Positions 22,929 to 33,507 of a DNA stretch of 64,000 bases are shown here, in pieces. Position 1 is the first letter of the stretch; each line of letters starts with the position of its first letter. The stretch covers positions 836,387 to 900,386 of the forward strand of contig JAPWDM010000064.1 of assembly GCA_035578155.1 (NCBI GenBank). Reading direction: 5' to 3'. The stretch comes from Brachynemurus nebulosus. Taxonomy: Eukaryota; Arthropoda; Insecta; Neuroptera; Myrmeleontidae. A program made the position numbers and the translations under genes. Under the pieces are notes generated by a model. The model ran no database searches. It saw only the letters and a list, made by a program, of their open reading frames with translations, and had not been told where the DNA came from.

Positions 22929-23630
22929 CTAAGGGTGCGTTTTTTATCTTCATCAGAAACTCCCATTCAACAAGGAGTATTCTTAAGTTTTACTAGTAGC
23001 AAGAAGTATGTATTTTATGTTTCTCTTATGTTACTATTAGATATGTTAAAATTTGCTTATGGTTGCTTAGTATCGTATGCATTTCGCACTCTAATTAAAC
23101 CAAAATATCTTATTCTTAAATTATCCGCCTATTAAATTAAATTTGACACATAATAGCAAGTTAAAAGTCACCAAAATAATATAAGAAGAAGATAGGATCA
23201 ACTTTAAGATAAGAAACAGTTTAGGAGGAAGATAAAAAACACACCTTTTATCAGAATAATTTTGCAGAAGTAAGCCCCAGTCCTAATTTTTTCTCAACTC
23301 TCGGTTATAATATTATACAATGCGGGTCAAAAGGCTTGTAACATAAGTATAGGAATCCTATCTTCTTCTTTCATTATTTTGATGACTTTTAACTTCCTAT
23401 TATGTGTCAAATTTAATTTAATAGGAGGATCATTTAAGAATAGGATACCTTGATTTAATTACAGTGAGAAATTCATGCGATGCTAAGCATCCATAAGCAA
23501 ATTTTAACATAATAGCAACATAAGAGAAACTTGAAATACCTATATACTCCTTGCTACTAGTAAAATTCAAGTTAAGAATACTCCTTGCTGAGAGCGAGTT
23601 TTTGAAAAAGATAAAAAACGCACCCTTAAA
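22929..23630. mobile_element. ~700-bp fold-back element, ~280-bp arms
   Basis: The left arm begins AAGGGTGCGTTTTTTATCTT (about 22931) and the right arm ends with the complement (…AAGATAAAAAACGCACCCTT, to about 23628). Arms include CTTATGTTACTATTAGATATG-like and GTGTCAAATTTAATTTAATA matches and stay alignable over about 280 bp with indels. The centre (about 23216-23350) contains a third, short copy of the terminus (GATAAAAAACACACC). Target duplication unclear. No coding capacity; the two short frames in the arms are mirror images. Confidence 0.75.
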
Positions 23631-23821
23631 TGAATAAGAACTCAATAGGCTGTTCAATATTACAGAATGGGTTTTCTATGTGCAGATTTTAATGTTTTTC
23701 CCATTTAAATTTTGTTGACGCCGGTCTGTGCTGTTACTTACTATTTATTAGCTTTACATAGTCTGTCGGTATAAAAACAGAGTTGTACAAAGCATGGCAC
23801 TAGTATATGTAAAAATATGTA

Positions 23822-24358
23822 TCAGGTTAGTCCATAAGTTCGTGCGTATTTTTTTGGTAAATTTTTAAATAATATAAAAAAACACAATTAAAGACAATTC
23901 ATCCTTTCTGCGATCTGATCCACTGTTGATTGTGGGTCTGACTCCACAAGATTTCGAAGAATATCATCATCAAAATTAACAGGACGTCCTGAACGGGGTT
24001 CATCATAAATGCTGCTTTCTCCAACTTTAAATTTTTTAAATCATTTCTGAACAGTCCTTACGCTAATAGTGTGTTCACCATGTACACTATTAATTTTTAT
24101 CGCTGCAGACCTGGCAAACTCACCATACGAAAATAAAAAATGTAGCACAGCACGTTTGTACTGATTATCTATATTTATCTTCTATGGGTATTAAAATGCG
24201 TTCGATATTTACGAAAGTTGATGATGAACTGAATAATATGTTAGTCAAACGATGACAATTTTCGACAGGTTCAAAATTGTATTGGTTTAGTAAATGAGTC
24301 ATAGTGAATTTCATGCATGCTATTAATACACAGGAACTTCTGGACTTATATATTGTTA
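23822..24358 (-). mobile_element. Internally deleted mariner element
   Basis: The left terminus reads AGGTTAGTCCATAAGTTCGT and the right one (about 24325-24358) reads, on the minus strand, AAGTCCAGAAGTTCCTGTG: a diverged inverted pair similar to mariner ends. Between them the minus strand encodes only the N-terminal DNA-binding part of the transposase. The catalytic DDD region is missing, so this is a deletion derivative about 540 bp long. Confidence 0.75.
23893..24170 (-). pseudogene. Mariner transposase N-terminal helix-turn-helix fragment
   Basis: The frame reads NQYKRAVLHFLFSYGEFARS, then HTISVRTVQK, a stop, FKKFKVGES, then YDEPRSGRPVNFDDD and a tail VESDPQSTVDQIAERM. This is the paired HTH DNA-binding domain of mariner transposases, including the diagnostic R-SGRP linker (an AT-hook-like motif). 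One in-frame stop replaces the Trp usual before FK.F. The frame ends about 70 bp from the left terminus with no catalytic domain. Family assignment is firm; it is non-functional. Confidence 0.85.
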
Positions 24359-25052
24359 TCCAAAACTTTTGCATTATTTTTCATTTTAGCATCATTTTTA
24401 ACATGTTATTTTTCCGAAACATATGTATCATTCTGTAGGTACTCCGTAATAATTCTAACAAAGCATACAAAACACAGTTATGTAATATAATCGACATTGT
24501 GAATTTTCCAATAAGCAATCAAATTTTACACAAAGCCATACACCAATATTATTTCCTATTGTAATCGAGTTCTAATTATAACAATACTCCAACATAATAT
24601 ATATATTGAAATGTGAGCGTGGTCGAAACTGACTAAAATTTAATATTAAAATCAACGATTTATAGTGTTCGCTTTATAGTATTAAAATGCAATACAACTG
24701 TTTGATTAAGGGCTTAAAGATACCGTATTGTAAGATTTTCGTGCTATTGTTCAAATTTTATGTCCGTTTAATTATAGGTATATTAAACTATTCTTGATTG
24801 AGCGTTAATTATGAAACATTCATAATAGTTTACTGAAAAGGCTGAAAATTGTTCCTGTGAAGTACTATTTGCTAGTGTAAACCAATCCCTGCGAGTTATT
24901 TTCATAGGGAATATTATACACATTTTAGTTTCAAGGTAAGCTTGTATTTGTACGTATGTATATTTTCAATTTTGTTTTTTAAACAGGCAAGGTCGAAGTC
25001 GGAATCACGCGTGGTGTATTTTTATGACGGCTTCATGATGCTAACACTGCAC
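24359..25052. other. AT-rich flank of the hAT element
   Basis: No gene or repeat recognised; CACTGCAC at 25045-25052 is one copy of the hAT target duplication. Confidence 0.5.
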
Positions 25053-25463
25053 CTGTGGCATAGCGTGGGTGTCGGCTGCCCGGGGCGGAAGAATATTTTG
25101 CCGCCCTCTTATGTAGGTATTTCAATTTAATGTATACTATATATTACATACATTAATTATAGAGAACTTTTCGGCAAGAACAGTCATCATTATTTTGCAT
25201 TATACAGGTTAGATTTTAAATAAAAATTTTTTCTAAGTTTTACAATCACGTTTATTAATACAAAAATTCTTATACTTCAACCACTTAGATACATTGATAT
25301 AACTTAGGTACCTATCACTTAAAACTACACCTTGACGATCGACAAGATTAAATAATTAGCGAAATGAATATAAAACGCAAATCAATTTTTAATTAAAACA
25401 ACAACGATACTATAATGTAATATTTTTATTTTTATTGAAAAGTAATATATTAAGTATTTGTTA

Positions 25464-26023
25464 TAGTAGCACTACACTCTCGTCGAGGCAACACGAGGCG
25501 ACGCGAGGCCGAGAGTGTAGTTGATGCTCTCGTGTTGCCTCGCCTCGCCTCGTCAAGCCTTGCCTCACCTCGTCAGGTCTCCGATCTGAGTCGGTTTTTT
25601 GTCACAAGTCAAAGGACACGAGACACGAGGCGAGGCGATCAACTACACTCTCGCATATACTCGTGTGTTGATATTGCATATGTTGCATATATGCGTACTA
25701 TTATGTTTTTATACATAACCTAAAATCATGCCTTAAATTTACAAAAACGTTATTTTAAACTTTTGTGTGTAATATGCATGAAGAAAATTATAGGATTCAA
25801 CAGTACATAGCACTGCAGCAGCAGTTATTTGAATCCATATCACCGACATCACCCATCTTGTCCATCTATGATTGACATTTCAAACTATACGAACGCGTAT
25901 GAGCAGTATGAATAACTGAGTAATGAGCGAGAGTGTAGACGGTACATACTCGTGTTGTCTCGCCTCGTCAAAACCTCGACGAACGTCTCGTCGAGGCGAC
26001 CTCGCGAGAATCTAGTGCTACTA
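25464..26023. mobile_element. PIF/Harbinger-like MITE (560 bp) nested in the hAT
   Basis: Terminal inverted repeats TAGTAGCACTA (25464) and TAGTGCTACTA (to 26023), flanked on both sides by TTA, the 3-bp T-W-A duplication typical of PIF/Harbinger. Subterminal regions are packed with CGAGGCGA/CCTCGCCTCG words in both orientations, much more GC-rich than the surroundings. No transposase. The frame 25532-25723 translates these repeats and is not a gene. Confidence 0.7.
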
Positions 26024-26050
26024 TTAGAATTAAAAACAAAACTTCCGTCT

Positions 26051-26570
26051 TTAAAAATTTATACGTCTACTTTTTTTAAGAGCAAAGTCTTTTATTGCAC
26101 CATTAATGTCTACGGCATCACACACCTCTTGCTCAATAAACAAGATAGCCAAATTAATTAGTCTTAGAGTACTCATTGTCGATCTTAAATAATTCTTAAT
26201 CAATTTCAATTTTGAAAAACTTCTCTGACAGCTGGCATTGCTTATGGCAACTGTGAAAAATATTCGGAACATTATTAAAAGATTAGGCAGAGTATCTTCC
26301 AGCTTGAATTTAACAGTAAATTTAAATAATTCAAGTGAGTTTGCATTAATCAGTTTATTTTCGTTGCCGGTAGCAGCAACGAAAGTCCACAGTCGAAGTC
26401 GTTCCAGCTTGAAATCCTGCTTGTCAATTTCTTCAGATTCGTAGTGTGGATTACATTTAGTGTCGTCTGGACCTAATAATATAGCCGGCGTTAGATAAGC
26501 AAGCTTATACGTTAAATTCTGTAGCTATTGAAAATGCTCACGAATTTCTACAATGATTCTATCTAATCTT
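26051..26570 (-). pseudogene. hAT transposase C-terminal (dimerisation) region
   Basis: hAT transposases cut and paste the element; their C-terminus carries the dimerisation segment. The frame here reads, from about 26570: GRLDRIIVEIREHFQ, a stop, LQNLTYKLAYLTPAILLG, then LERLRLWTFVAATGNENKL, then VAISNASCQRSFSKLKLIKN, LRSTMSTLRLINLAILFIE. The A-S-C-x-R-S-F-S-K-L-K-I/L-K-N-LRSTM block is the hallmark of hAT dimerisation domains. The frame ends at 26051, just inside the nested MITE boundary. Upstream it meets a second nested element at 26579, beyond which no transposase is visible. Confidence 0.88.
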
Positions 26571-26577
26571 CCGTTTT

Positions 26578-26858
26578 TAGGGTTTCGGACCGCAAAAAAA
26601 AAAATGTAACCTTTATCTATCTTTATACTTTTATTAAATCATCTCATTGTTCGCCTGCCTGTCTGTCTGTCAAGACCTTTTTTCATAGGGACAAATACTT
26701 ACACATATTAAATTGAAATTTATATCAGTGTTTCCGGTCTAGATCCCTTTAAAATGTGAAAAAATCAGACTTGTAGGTCAACGCAATCAGATGTGACTAT
26801 TTATGTTGTAAAATCTCGCAATTTAAATATTACCGTAAATATTTGTACGAAACCCTGG
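26578..26858. mobile_element. ~280-bp MITE with AGGGTTTCG termini
   Basis: AGGGTTTCGGACCGC (26579) and TTTGTACGAAACCCT (to 26856) are inverted termini. TA precedes and TG follows, consistent with a decayed TA duplication. A CTGTCTGTCTGTC stretch follows the left terminus, as in widespread insect elements starting TAGGGTTCCGTAC. Non-coding. Confidence 0.65.
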
Positions 26859-27706
26859 GGTTTTTTTTATTTTAATAAAGTTTGAACAACACATCAGACA
26901 GTCCAACATACATCAATTACATAAACATAATATTTAATACTCACACAGTTGAATGTTAGGTACACGTAGCGGAAAAATTCAATTTTTCACAAAGTTGTTG
27001 AATAATTTCACAACCACTACACCTACTTATTTACACAAAAATCACAATTTGGCAAGCGTAACATAATTAAGATACGAGACAATGTGAAATGGACAACTGA
27101 CGATCCATTAATAATACTTTCTTTGAATTGACAGACTTTGTCAAAGCATCACGTAATTCTTCGTACCTTACAGGGACTTCCCCGTACGTGAAATAAACTA
27201 TATTGAACTTAATAATATATGTAATAGAAATCATTCTCGCTGATTATTAGTCATAAACGGGGAATTCCCACAAGTATAGACGTTGTTGCCAGTCGCTACC
27301 AAATATCATTCAAAGAAAAAGGATTCCCCGACTTCACCACAAAATAAGAAATGAAAAATTTCGTGCTCCTTTCAATCGGTCCGAATTTGTAGTTGCGATA
27401 AAAATATAAAATGGTTCAGATATTTACAAAGTATTTTTATTATTTATTGTTAAATTTTGCCGTCCGGGACGGGCCACGCCTGCCGCCCCCACTACGCTAC
27501 GCCACTGCACCGCACCCCATATAGACAATAGTTTTTCAATGCTCAACTTTTTAGATAGTGTGCCAGCTTCATGCAACCTTATATGGCGCAATATACAAAG
27601 GACATTTTGTCTAGCTGATTTTAACTACACAAAAATGACAACAAATACTTATAGTACAGCTGGCTGGCTATCTGGACAATAAAATTTTTTTTGATGATTG
27701 TTTGAA

Positions 27707-28413
27707 TCCTTTATGGGCCACGCTAGCCAAATGACCTACCTGAACTTTAGTTGTAATTTTTTCCTGTATTATTAAGAATTATAGATTTAAACTAGCATGC
27801 AGACATAAAATGATCCTTATTTAATATCGTGTTGGAGAGTGCTGTTCACTACTGAACAAAAATATACACTAAAACTGTCATGGAAGTTGCTTGTTTGGCT
27901 GGTTGTTCAAAGTGTTTAAAATAATTACATTTTTTAATGATTAATACATTTAAAAATTTTTTTTATGTATGTTACCAGTTTAATTATATACTTAATTTTA
28001 ATAGTATGCTAGCATGATTTTATTTTATTTGCGGCTAGAAACCTTTAAAGATTTAGTAAAAACTTACTGTTACCAATTGCATACATAGGTTTGCATAAAT
28101 AATATTTAAATATAACCGCTATGAAAAATTCTTAGCCATATGGATACATTGGCCTTTAATAACATTTACATTTTTGGAATATGAGACGTGCAGTTATACT
28201 CACTATAGCAAATTTTATGGTAAACTCTGTGATGTGGCTATTTTACCACCAAATGTATCCGATATATCAGATTATTCGTGTCAGATAATGAGGACACAGA
28301 AATGCTTTTCCTGGTAAATACATGACAGAATTTCAATATTTACGATATTTCTAAACTATGTATCAAAAATCAGACTTGCACAATTGTTAGAAATATTCGT
28401 GGCCCATAAAGGG
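27707..28413. mobile_element. piggyBac-like non-autonomous element (707 bp)
   Basis: Termini CCTTTATGGGCCACG (from 27708) and CGTGGCCCATAAAGGG (to 28413) are inverted repeats of about 15 bp. The right flank is TTAA (28414-28417) and the left flank TGAA (27703-27706), consistent with a TTAA target duplication with one mutation. CCC(T)TT termini plus TTAA are the piggyBac signature. No transposase ORF inside. Confidence 0.65.
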
Positions 28414-28518
28414 TTAAAAACATGGCCAATAAAGGTTCTATCTCAAGTCGTCACACTTTTCTTGACAACTTTTTTTTTCTTATGAATTCCGTTACAAAAT
28501 TTTTTGCCTTACTATCTG

Positions 28519-28690
28519 CCAGTGTTGTACAGTATCTAGATACAAGTATCTGAAATCAGTATCTAGATACAAATTTACGTATCTTGTATCTGTATCTAGA
28601 TACATTTATTTTTAAGTATCTGTATCTAATACCTGGATACATTTGATCTGTATATTGTATCAACTCTAGAAACAGATACGTTTTTATAAC
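28519..28690. repeat. Cluster of GTATCTAGATAC palindromes
   Basis: Repeated palindromic GTATCTAGATAC and GTATCTGTATCT words, starting after CAGTGTTGTAC (28519), which resembles a hAT terminus. Subterminal clusters of short transposase-binding-like motifs are typical of hAT ends. No matching right end identified. Confidence 0.5.
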
Positions 28691-29544
28691 CTTATTTACC
28701 AAATTTTAATCAAGAATTTCGGTCGAAGTTCGGCAAATAGTTTGGAAGAAAAAACAAAAAAAGAGAAAAATAAATCGATGTTATATCATACCTACTGACC
28801 GACTTTCTATATCCCAATTATATTTTGGAGCTGACGTTATTGTTATATGCTTTTTCGAAAATACTTCGAAACATAGGATAAAATCGGAAAATTTATACAG
28901 ACATATGTTTAGTTACCTTATATAATTGGCCGTAAGTTATTAATTCTCCCCGTAAATTAGAATTTAATGAAATAAATTGGTTTAAATATTAAGCCACGCC
29001 TCTTTTGTATTTCAAAAGTGTTTTATTATATTTAAATCTCAAAAGGGAATAACGCATCGTTATATTCCCCACACCTTAACTTCTAGACAAGTATGATTTA
29101 GTAATAATAGTTTCGCCTTCTAATTTTTAGTCATTCAAATATGAGTTTTATCATCAGCCGTATTTTCTGTTATTATTGTAGAAATAGTAACATGAATAAC
29201 TGTGACTTGTATCTAAGACGAGCTTGTAGAAAATAATTCGTTTCGAGGCTTTAACGTGACTTTTTTTAATTTATTAGTATGGCAATTTAACTTAAAGTAG
29301 CTTTAAATTGGAAACTTTGTATTTGTACAAATTTTAAGGGATCATTCAACAGAATTGTTAATTGCACAAGTTCATAAGGTAGAATTATCCGGGTCAGTAA
29401 TAAAAGAACTTGCCAATATTCGTGAATTACGAAATCAGTCGAACATGAAATATGTACTTACAACAAAACTTGGAAAGTTTTCCATTGATTATTGTGTACC
29501 CCTTATACGAATAATTTAACGTCTCCAACATACTTAGGGTGTGC
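28691..29544. other. AT-rich DNA, no gene seen
   Basis: Nothing recognised on either strand; may be the body of an element that starts at 28519. Confidence 0.4.
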
Positions 29545-29640
29545 TGACAGAGCGCTGGCTTGGTAAACCGTAGGTCGAGTTTTCGATTCCGGCCTCAGTG
29601 AATCTTTTCTTGGTTTTTCTTTTTTTTTCTGGTTTATTTA
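29545..29640 (+). repeat. tRNA-like SINE head (degenerate)
   Basis: GAGCGCTGGCTTGGTAAACC followed by GTAGGTCGAGTTTTCGATTCC resembles the anticodon and T-arm/B-box half of a tRNA (B box GGTTCGANTCC with a T insertion). The acceptor and D arm do not pair and the A box is poor, so it is not a functional tRNA. It is followed by a pyrimidine-rich tail, fitting a tRNA-derived SINE or tRNA pseudogene. Confidence 0.45.
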
Positions 29641-30648
29641 TTTTAAATAAATACATAATTACATTTTTTATTTAATAAATAATTACCTCATTAGTGTCTC
29701 AAGTTCTTATATTACTTTTTATTATTCTTATGCCTTTATATACTTTATTTTTTAATAATTTTCATTATGAAATATTAATATAATAATAAAATAAATTCAA
29801 TAATCGCCAAAATAAATATAAATAAAATTTTCTAGTAATAATAATATTTTTCTACTGCTGTTGAAGAACACATTCATTATATATCTGTAAATTATTGAGA
29901 AAGTTAGGCATTATTCAAAGGTATGGAGGAATGATCATTATTCAATACCTTTTTGACCAATGAAATCAGCGTATTAATCATTATTCAATGGGTTTACGAT
30001 TGTTTTGTGAATAATGTATGTATCAAGTTTTAATTTAACCTCTTTAGTACCGCCATATATTCCAATATTTTAGATAAAAAATTTAATATCTATATAAGTA
30101 TAATTGCAAGTGTGATACATTTTGCTTAATTTATTTACAATATGACCGCTCTTTACTATAGAGCCTCCAGTTACCGATATAAGACAATGCACACTCGTCA
30201 GTTGAATTTCTTTTCAAAATTAGTATGACGAGCTGAGCTCGTCATTAGTCCTAAAGGGGTTAATATATGTTGCGTAGTAACGTTCAAGTAAACAAAGTAG
30301 TTTATATTTTGTTTTGATTGTTTTATACATATTATACAAACATTTTATGAAATTAAAAATAGATTAAAAATTTAATTTAAAAAAATATATTCAATTGTAT
30401 TTTCAATTTTTCAAAGGAAAAAACTCGTAGAAAAAATATCTTATTCTATTCGCTTGCAATGACTATTACTTACTCAGACGCATTACTCGCATCTGCATTA
30501 CTTGCCTCACAAGCTCGGCTCGTGTCGCAAATTCATCTTTGTGAGTAATAGCTATCATTAGGTCGTTGAATAATATACTATTATTAAAAAAAATTAACAT
30601 GCTACTTTATACATTATACGCTATTATGAATACTCAAATTTAAAATTA
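29641..30648. other. AT-rich intergenic DNA, no gene seen
   Basis: No gene recognised. It separates the tRNA-like repeat from the 3' end of the DDE-transposase-like gene. Confidence 0.45.
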
Positions 30649-31473
30649 TTCTCTCTCTGTGTCAGATATATCAGATATATTTTCAATTACGTAATCGTTC
30701 AGGTGATACCTATCATAAAAGCACTGGAAACTGTTTTTTTAAATTAGCTGGTGAAAAGCACAACTGGTTAGCATTCATAAAAATTTCCCTTTCATCAGTT
30801 AATTTGGAGGCAAACCAAACATATTTAATCATTGCTATAAATTTAGTTGAGCTCACCTGATGCAGAATGAGGGAGTGAATTTTTATGATATCTTCTCTGG
30901 ATGTTATTTCCCTGTTCGTTTGGAGTAATTCCAGAGCGTTTTGAATTTTTTTAACAAATATTTTTATTTGTCGAAATAAGTAGACATCACATGGTTGACA
31001 GACAGACAGGTGTGCATTTTGGAGGTATGATCTTGACTGTACAAGAAGTTTCTCCATTTTCATTTTCAAAAATGTTGTCGCATATTGTGGCGTCAGTTTG
31101 GCCAGCCCATGAATCAATAATTAAAAGAAAATTGTTCTTTTCTACATATGATTGTAGACAAGTTCTCAAAAACTTTTCATACTCATGTTTAGTGAGTATT
31201 CCAGACTTTGCGGAAATTGTTGCAATATTTTGATATGTTCCACTGAACTCATCCATTTTTTTTTAAATTTGTGGTTCAAAAGCCCCACGTGGTTCACGTA
31301 AGCATAGAAATACAAATGGTAATATTTTACCGGAAGCTGCAATTGCGTATTGGCCAGTGTAAGAGTGAGTGGTTCGATTGATACTTTTTTTCTTTGCTAA
31401 TATCATTTTGGTTCCTTTTTCTGCCAGCGATCTATTATAAATAGTTTGATACTGACATCCTGCCTGATCAATA

Positions 31474-32929
31474 CACCCAGAGAAAAAACAACTTCATTTC
31501 AATAAAAACCATATTGATTCAATGTAAAACATTAACAATAGTCTAGTAACGTTTAAATTTATTGTTTCAATGTAGAACAACTTTGTTTTCAAGTTGAATA
31601 ATATTGATCATAATAAAGTTGCACGTTATTAATTTAAAATAGAAACAATTTTGAATTTATGTTTTTATTTATTGAATCAATGTAGAATTTTTTTAAAGCA
31701 AAGTTAAAAGAGTATTGAAGTGATATGGAAACATTTTGGAATCAGTATCTAATATTATTGAAATAATACTGAAACGTTATCAAATAAATAATTCACAATA
31801 TTAAATCAATTCTGAAATACCTTATGATTAATGTCGTCCACTATTGAATTAATATTAAATTTTTATAAATTCAAAACTGAGTATTATTGAATTAGTATTG
31901 AAATATTCTGGAAGAAAACAATATGTTTCTATTTTAAAACTTTAATGTTACATAAGGTTTTACAGTTATTATACACACTTAGATTGGACAAATGTTTTTT
32001 AATTCGTTATGAGATATATGTTAAATGTAAAGGTGAACTATCGGAAACATTTTTTATTTCCAATTTATCCATTACAACATATGGTTTTTTTTAACAATTA
32101 TGTTGATTTATGCACCCAGTTGGTTATTTCAATTTTTAGTGAGGCTGAGTTGTCATCGATTTCGAACTGAAATAATTAGTCAGGACAAATTATAGGTATA
32201 TTTGATATTCAAAATGTTAGCAGTCGATATAATACTAATCATTAACTTCTAAAATTAACTCACCTCTTTTTTTATCAATCAAAAAATTTGCTTCGAAACT
32301 CTGTGCAGAATACTAGCGGTGAATTGCCTAATTTGCATCACCCCTATTTAAATATTGCAGGCTTTTGAAGGTTACCTTAGCAGTTAAAAGAATATATATT
32401 GAGTTATGACTATTGAGCATATTGAAGTAAACTTACCTTGTAAATATGGCAAAATGTGTGCCTGCAACCACTCGGCTAATTTTTTGGCGTTTCGTCCCCT
32501 TCAGTTTCATTCAACTAATTTGGAATAAAATTCACTATTTCACCGTTTTCGATGTATAATACACCATCGATGAATTTTATTTGCAGATTGTCACTGTTAA
32601 TTTCCACCATTTTCTTACATATATTTCTGTTTTTATATTGTTTCTGTCTCAGATTAAAATATTTCCATATTGATTTAAAAATCTTTCTTACTGATTTAAT
32701 ATGTTGAAAACTTAGCTTCCGAATTAATATTGTAAAAAGCTTGAAATAATGTTGTTCAACTCAAAAACAATATTGATTTCATATCTTGTATAAAAGTATA
32801 TGAAAACAACATTAATTCAAAGTATAAAATATTGAAATAAGGTCTTTCAATATCATATTTTTGTTAAGTTGTACATTATTGAAATAATAATGATGTTTTT
32901 ATTTTTAAGTTGCCATTTTCCTCTCAGTG
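31474..32929. mobile_element. 1,456-bp TIR element inserted in the DDE gene (TA duplication)
   Basis: Left end CACCCAGAGAAAA…CAACTT and right end AAGTTG…TTTTCCTCTCAGTG are imperfect inverted repeats. TA flanks both sides (31472-31473 and 32930-32931). Removing the element and one TA rejoins the transposase frame exactly as …CDFDYIIN-IDQAGC…, which fixes both boundaries and shows it landed in a coding exon. The outer parts are AT-rich with many TATTGAA/TTCAATA words in both orientations; the centre holds exon-like segments on the minus strand. The superfamily is not clear: TA duplications occur in Tc1/mariner and some other groups. Confidence 0.85.
32090..32610 (-). pseudogene. Exon-like segments inside the TIR element
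   Basis: Three minus-strand segments look like exons. Segment A starts at ATG 32610 and reads MVEINSDNLQIKFIDGVLYI and ENGEIVNFIPN, then, after a stop and a frame change, KKLAEWLQAHILPYLQ, ending at a GTAAG donor (about 32437). Segment B (about 32372-32265) reads VTFKSLQYLNRGDAN, a stop, AIHR, a stop, YSAQSFEANFLIDKKR and ends at GTGAG. Segment C (about 32168-32099) follows TTATTTCAG and reads FEIDDNSASLKIEITNWVHK before a stop. Intron-like gaps of about 65 and 95 bp have GT...AG ends. I do not recognise the protein. It may be the element's own gene or a captured host gene; three internal stops indicate decay. Confidence 0.45.
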
Positions 32930-33142
32930 TATTTATAATATAATCGAAATCACAGTTTGACATCAATTGTCTGGTTTGATTTCTTTCTGCAGCATCCACT
33001 ACTTCCTCGATACTAGCAACTTCGTTAACACTCACGAATTTCGTTATCTGTCGCTGCCGGATTCGATGGTTTTTTTAATCTTTCCGCCCATTGTTAAAGT
33101 GTCTCGTAGTTACCTTCAAAGAAGTAAATAAACATATAATAG

Positions 33143-33507
33143 TATAAAATGACCAGACGTCCCGATTTTGGCGGAACAGTCCCGTTTTTTGGAAGACTGT
33201 CTCGCGTCCCGCCGATTTTTAAAAATGTCCCGCTTTTTAAAAAATATCTGCATTTCCTATTTTAAATGTAATTGAGGTTTTTCTTTTGCTCGCCAATTAT
33301 TTTTTAAGGGAAAGTTCGTAAAATTTCTTATTTTAAATGTAATTGACGTTTTTTTTTTGCTCGTCAGTAATTTTTTAAGAAAGTTCGAAAAAAAAGTACG
33401 AAAAATTAAGATTTTCTTCTTTTCAAGCAAAAGGGTTAGGGGTGGCATTTTTACGGTGCCTTTCGTCCCATTTGTCCCGGTTTGTCTCGATAAAAATCTC
33501 GTCACTT
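33143..33507. mobile_element. ~365-bp MITE in the second intron of the DDE gene
   Basis: TATAATAG occurs immediately on both sides (33135-33142 and 33508-33515), an 8-bp duplication like those of hAT elements. Ends carry inverted AARTGACSAGA and, further in, GTCCCG/CGGGAC words. Internally, a ~70-bp segment (ATTTTAAATGTAATTGA…TTTGCTCG) is duplicated at about 33258 and 33331. Non-coding; the frame 33257-33505 is spurious. Confidence 0.65.

Larger units (their letters stand above)
25053..27507 (-). mobile_element. hAT-superfamily transposon (2,455 bp) with 8-bp target duplication
   Basis: The left end starts CTGTGGCATAGCGTGGG and the right end finishes CGCTACGCCACTG: imperfect inverted repeats resembling the common hAT terminus CAGTGGCGTAGC. 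They are followed internally by inverted GGCGGAAGAATATTTTGCCG-like and CCGTCCGGGACGG blocks. Flanks are CACTGCAC (25045-25052) and CACCGCAC (27508-27515), an 8-bp duplication with one mismatch, as expected for hAT. The transposase C-terminus lies on the minus strand at 26051-26570. Two smaller elements are nested inside, and the N-terminal half of the transposase is not recognisable. Confidence 0.85.

Noticed and set aside
25532..25723. Arg/Ser-rich small protein
   Set aside because: Lies in the CCTCGCCTCG subterminal repeats of the nested MITE; no conserved features.
29545..29606. A functional tRNA gene
   Set aside because: Only the B-box half resembles a tRNA; the acceptor stem, D arm and anticodon stem do not pair and the T arm has an insertion.
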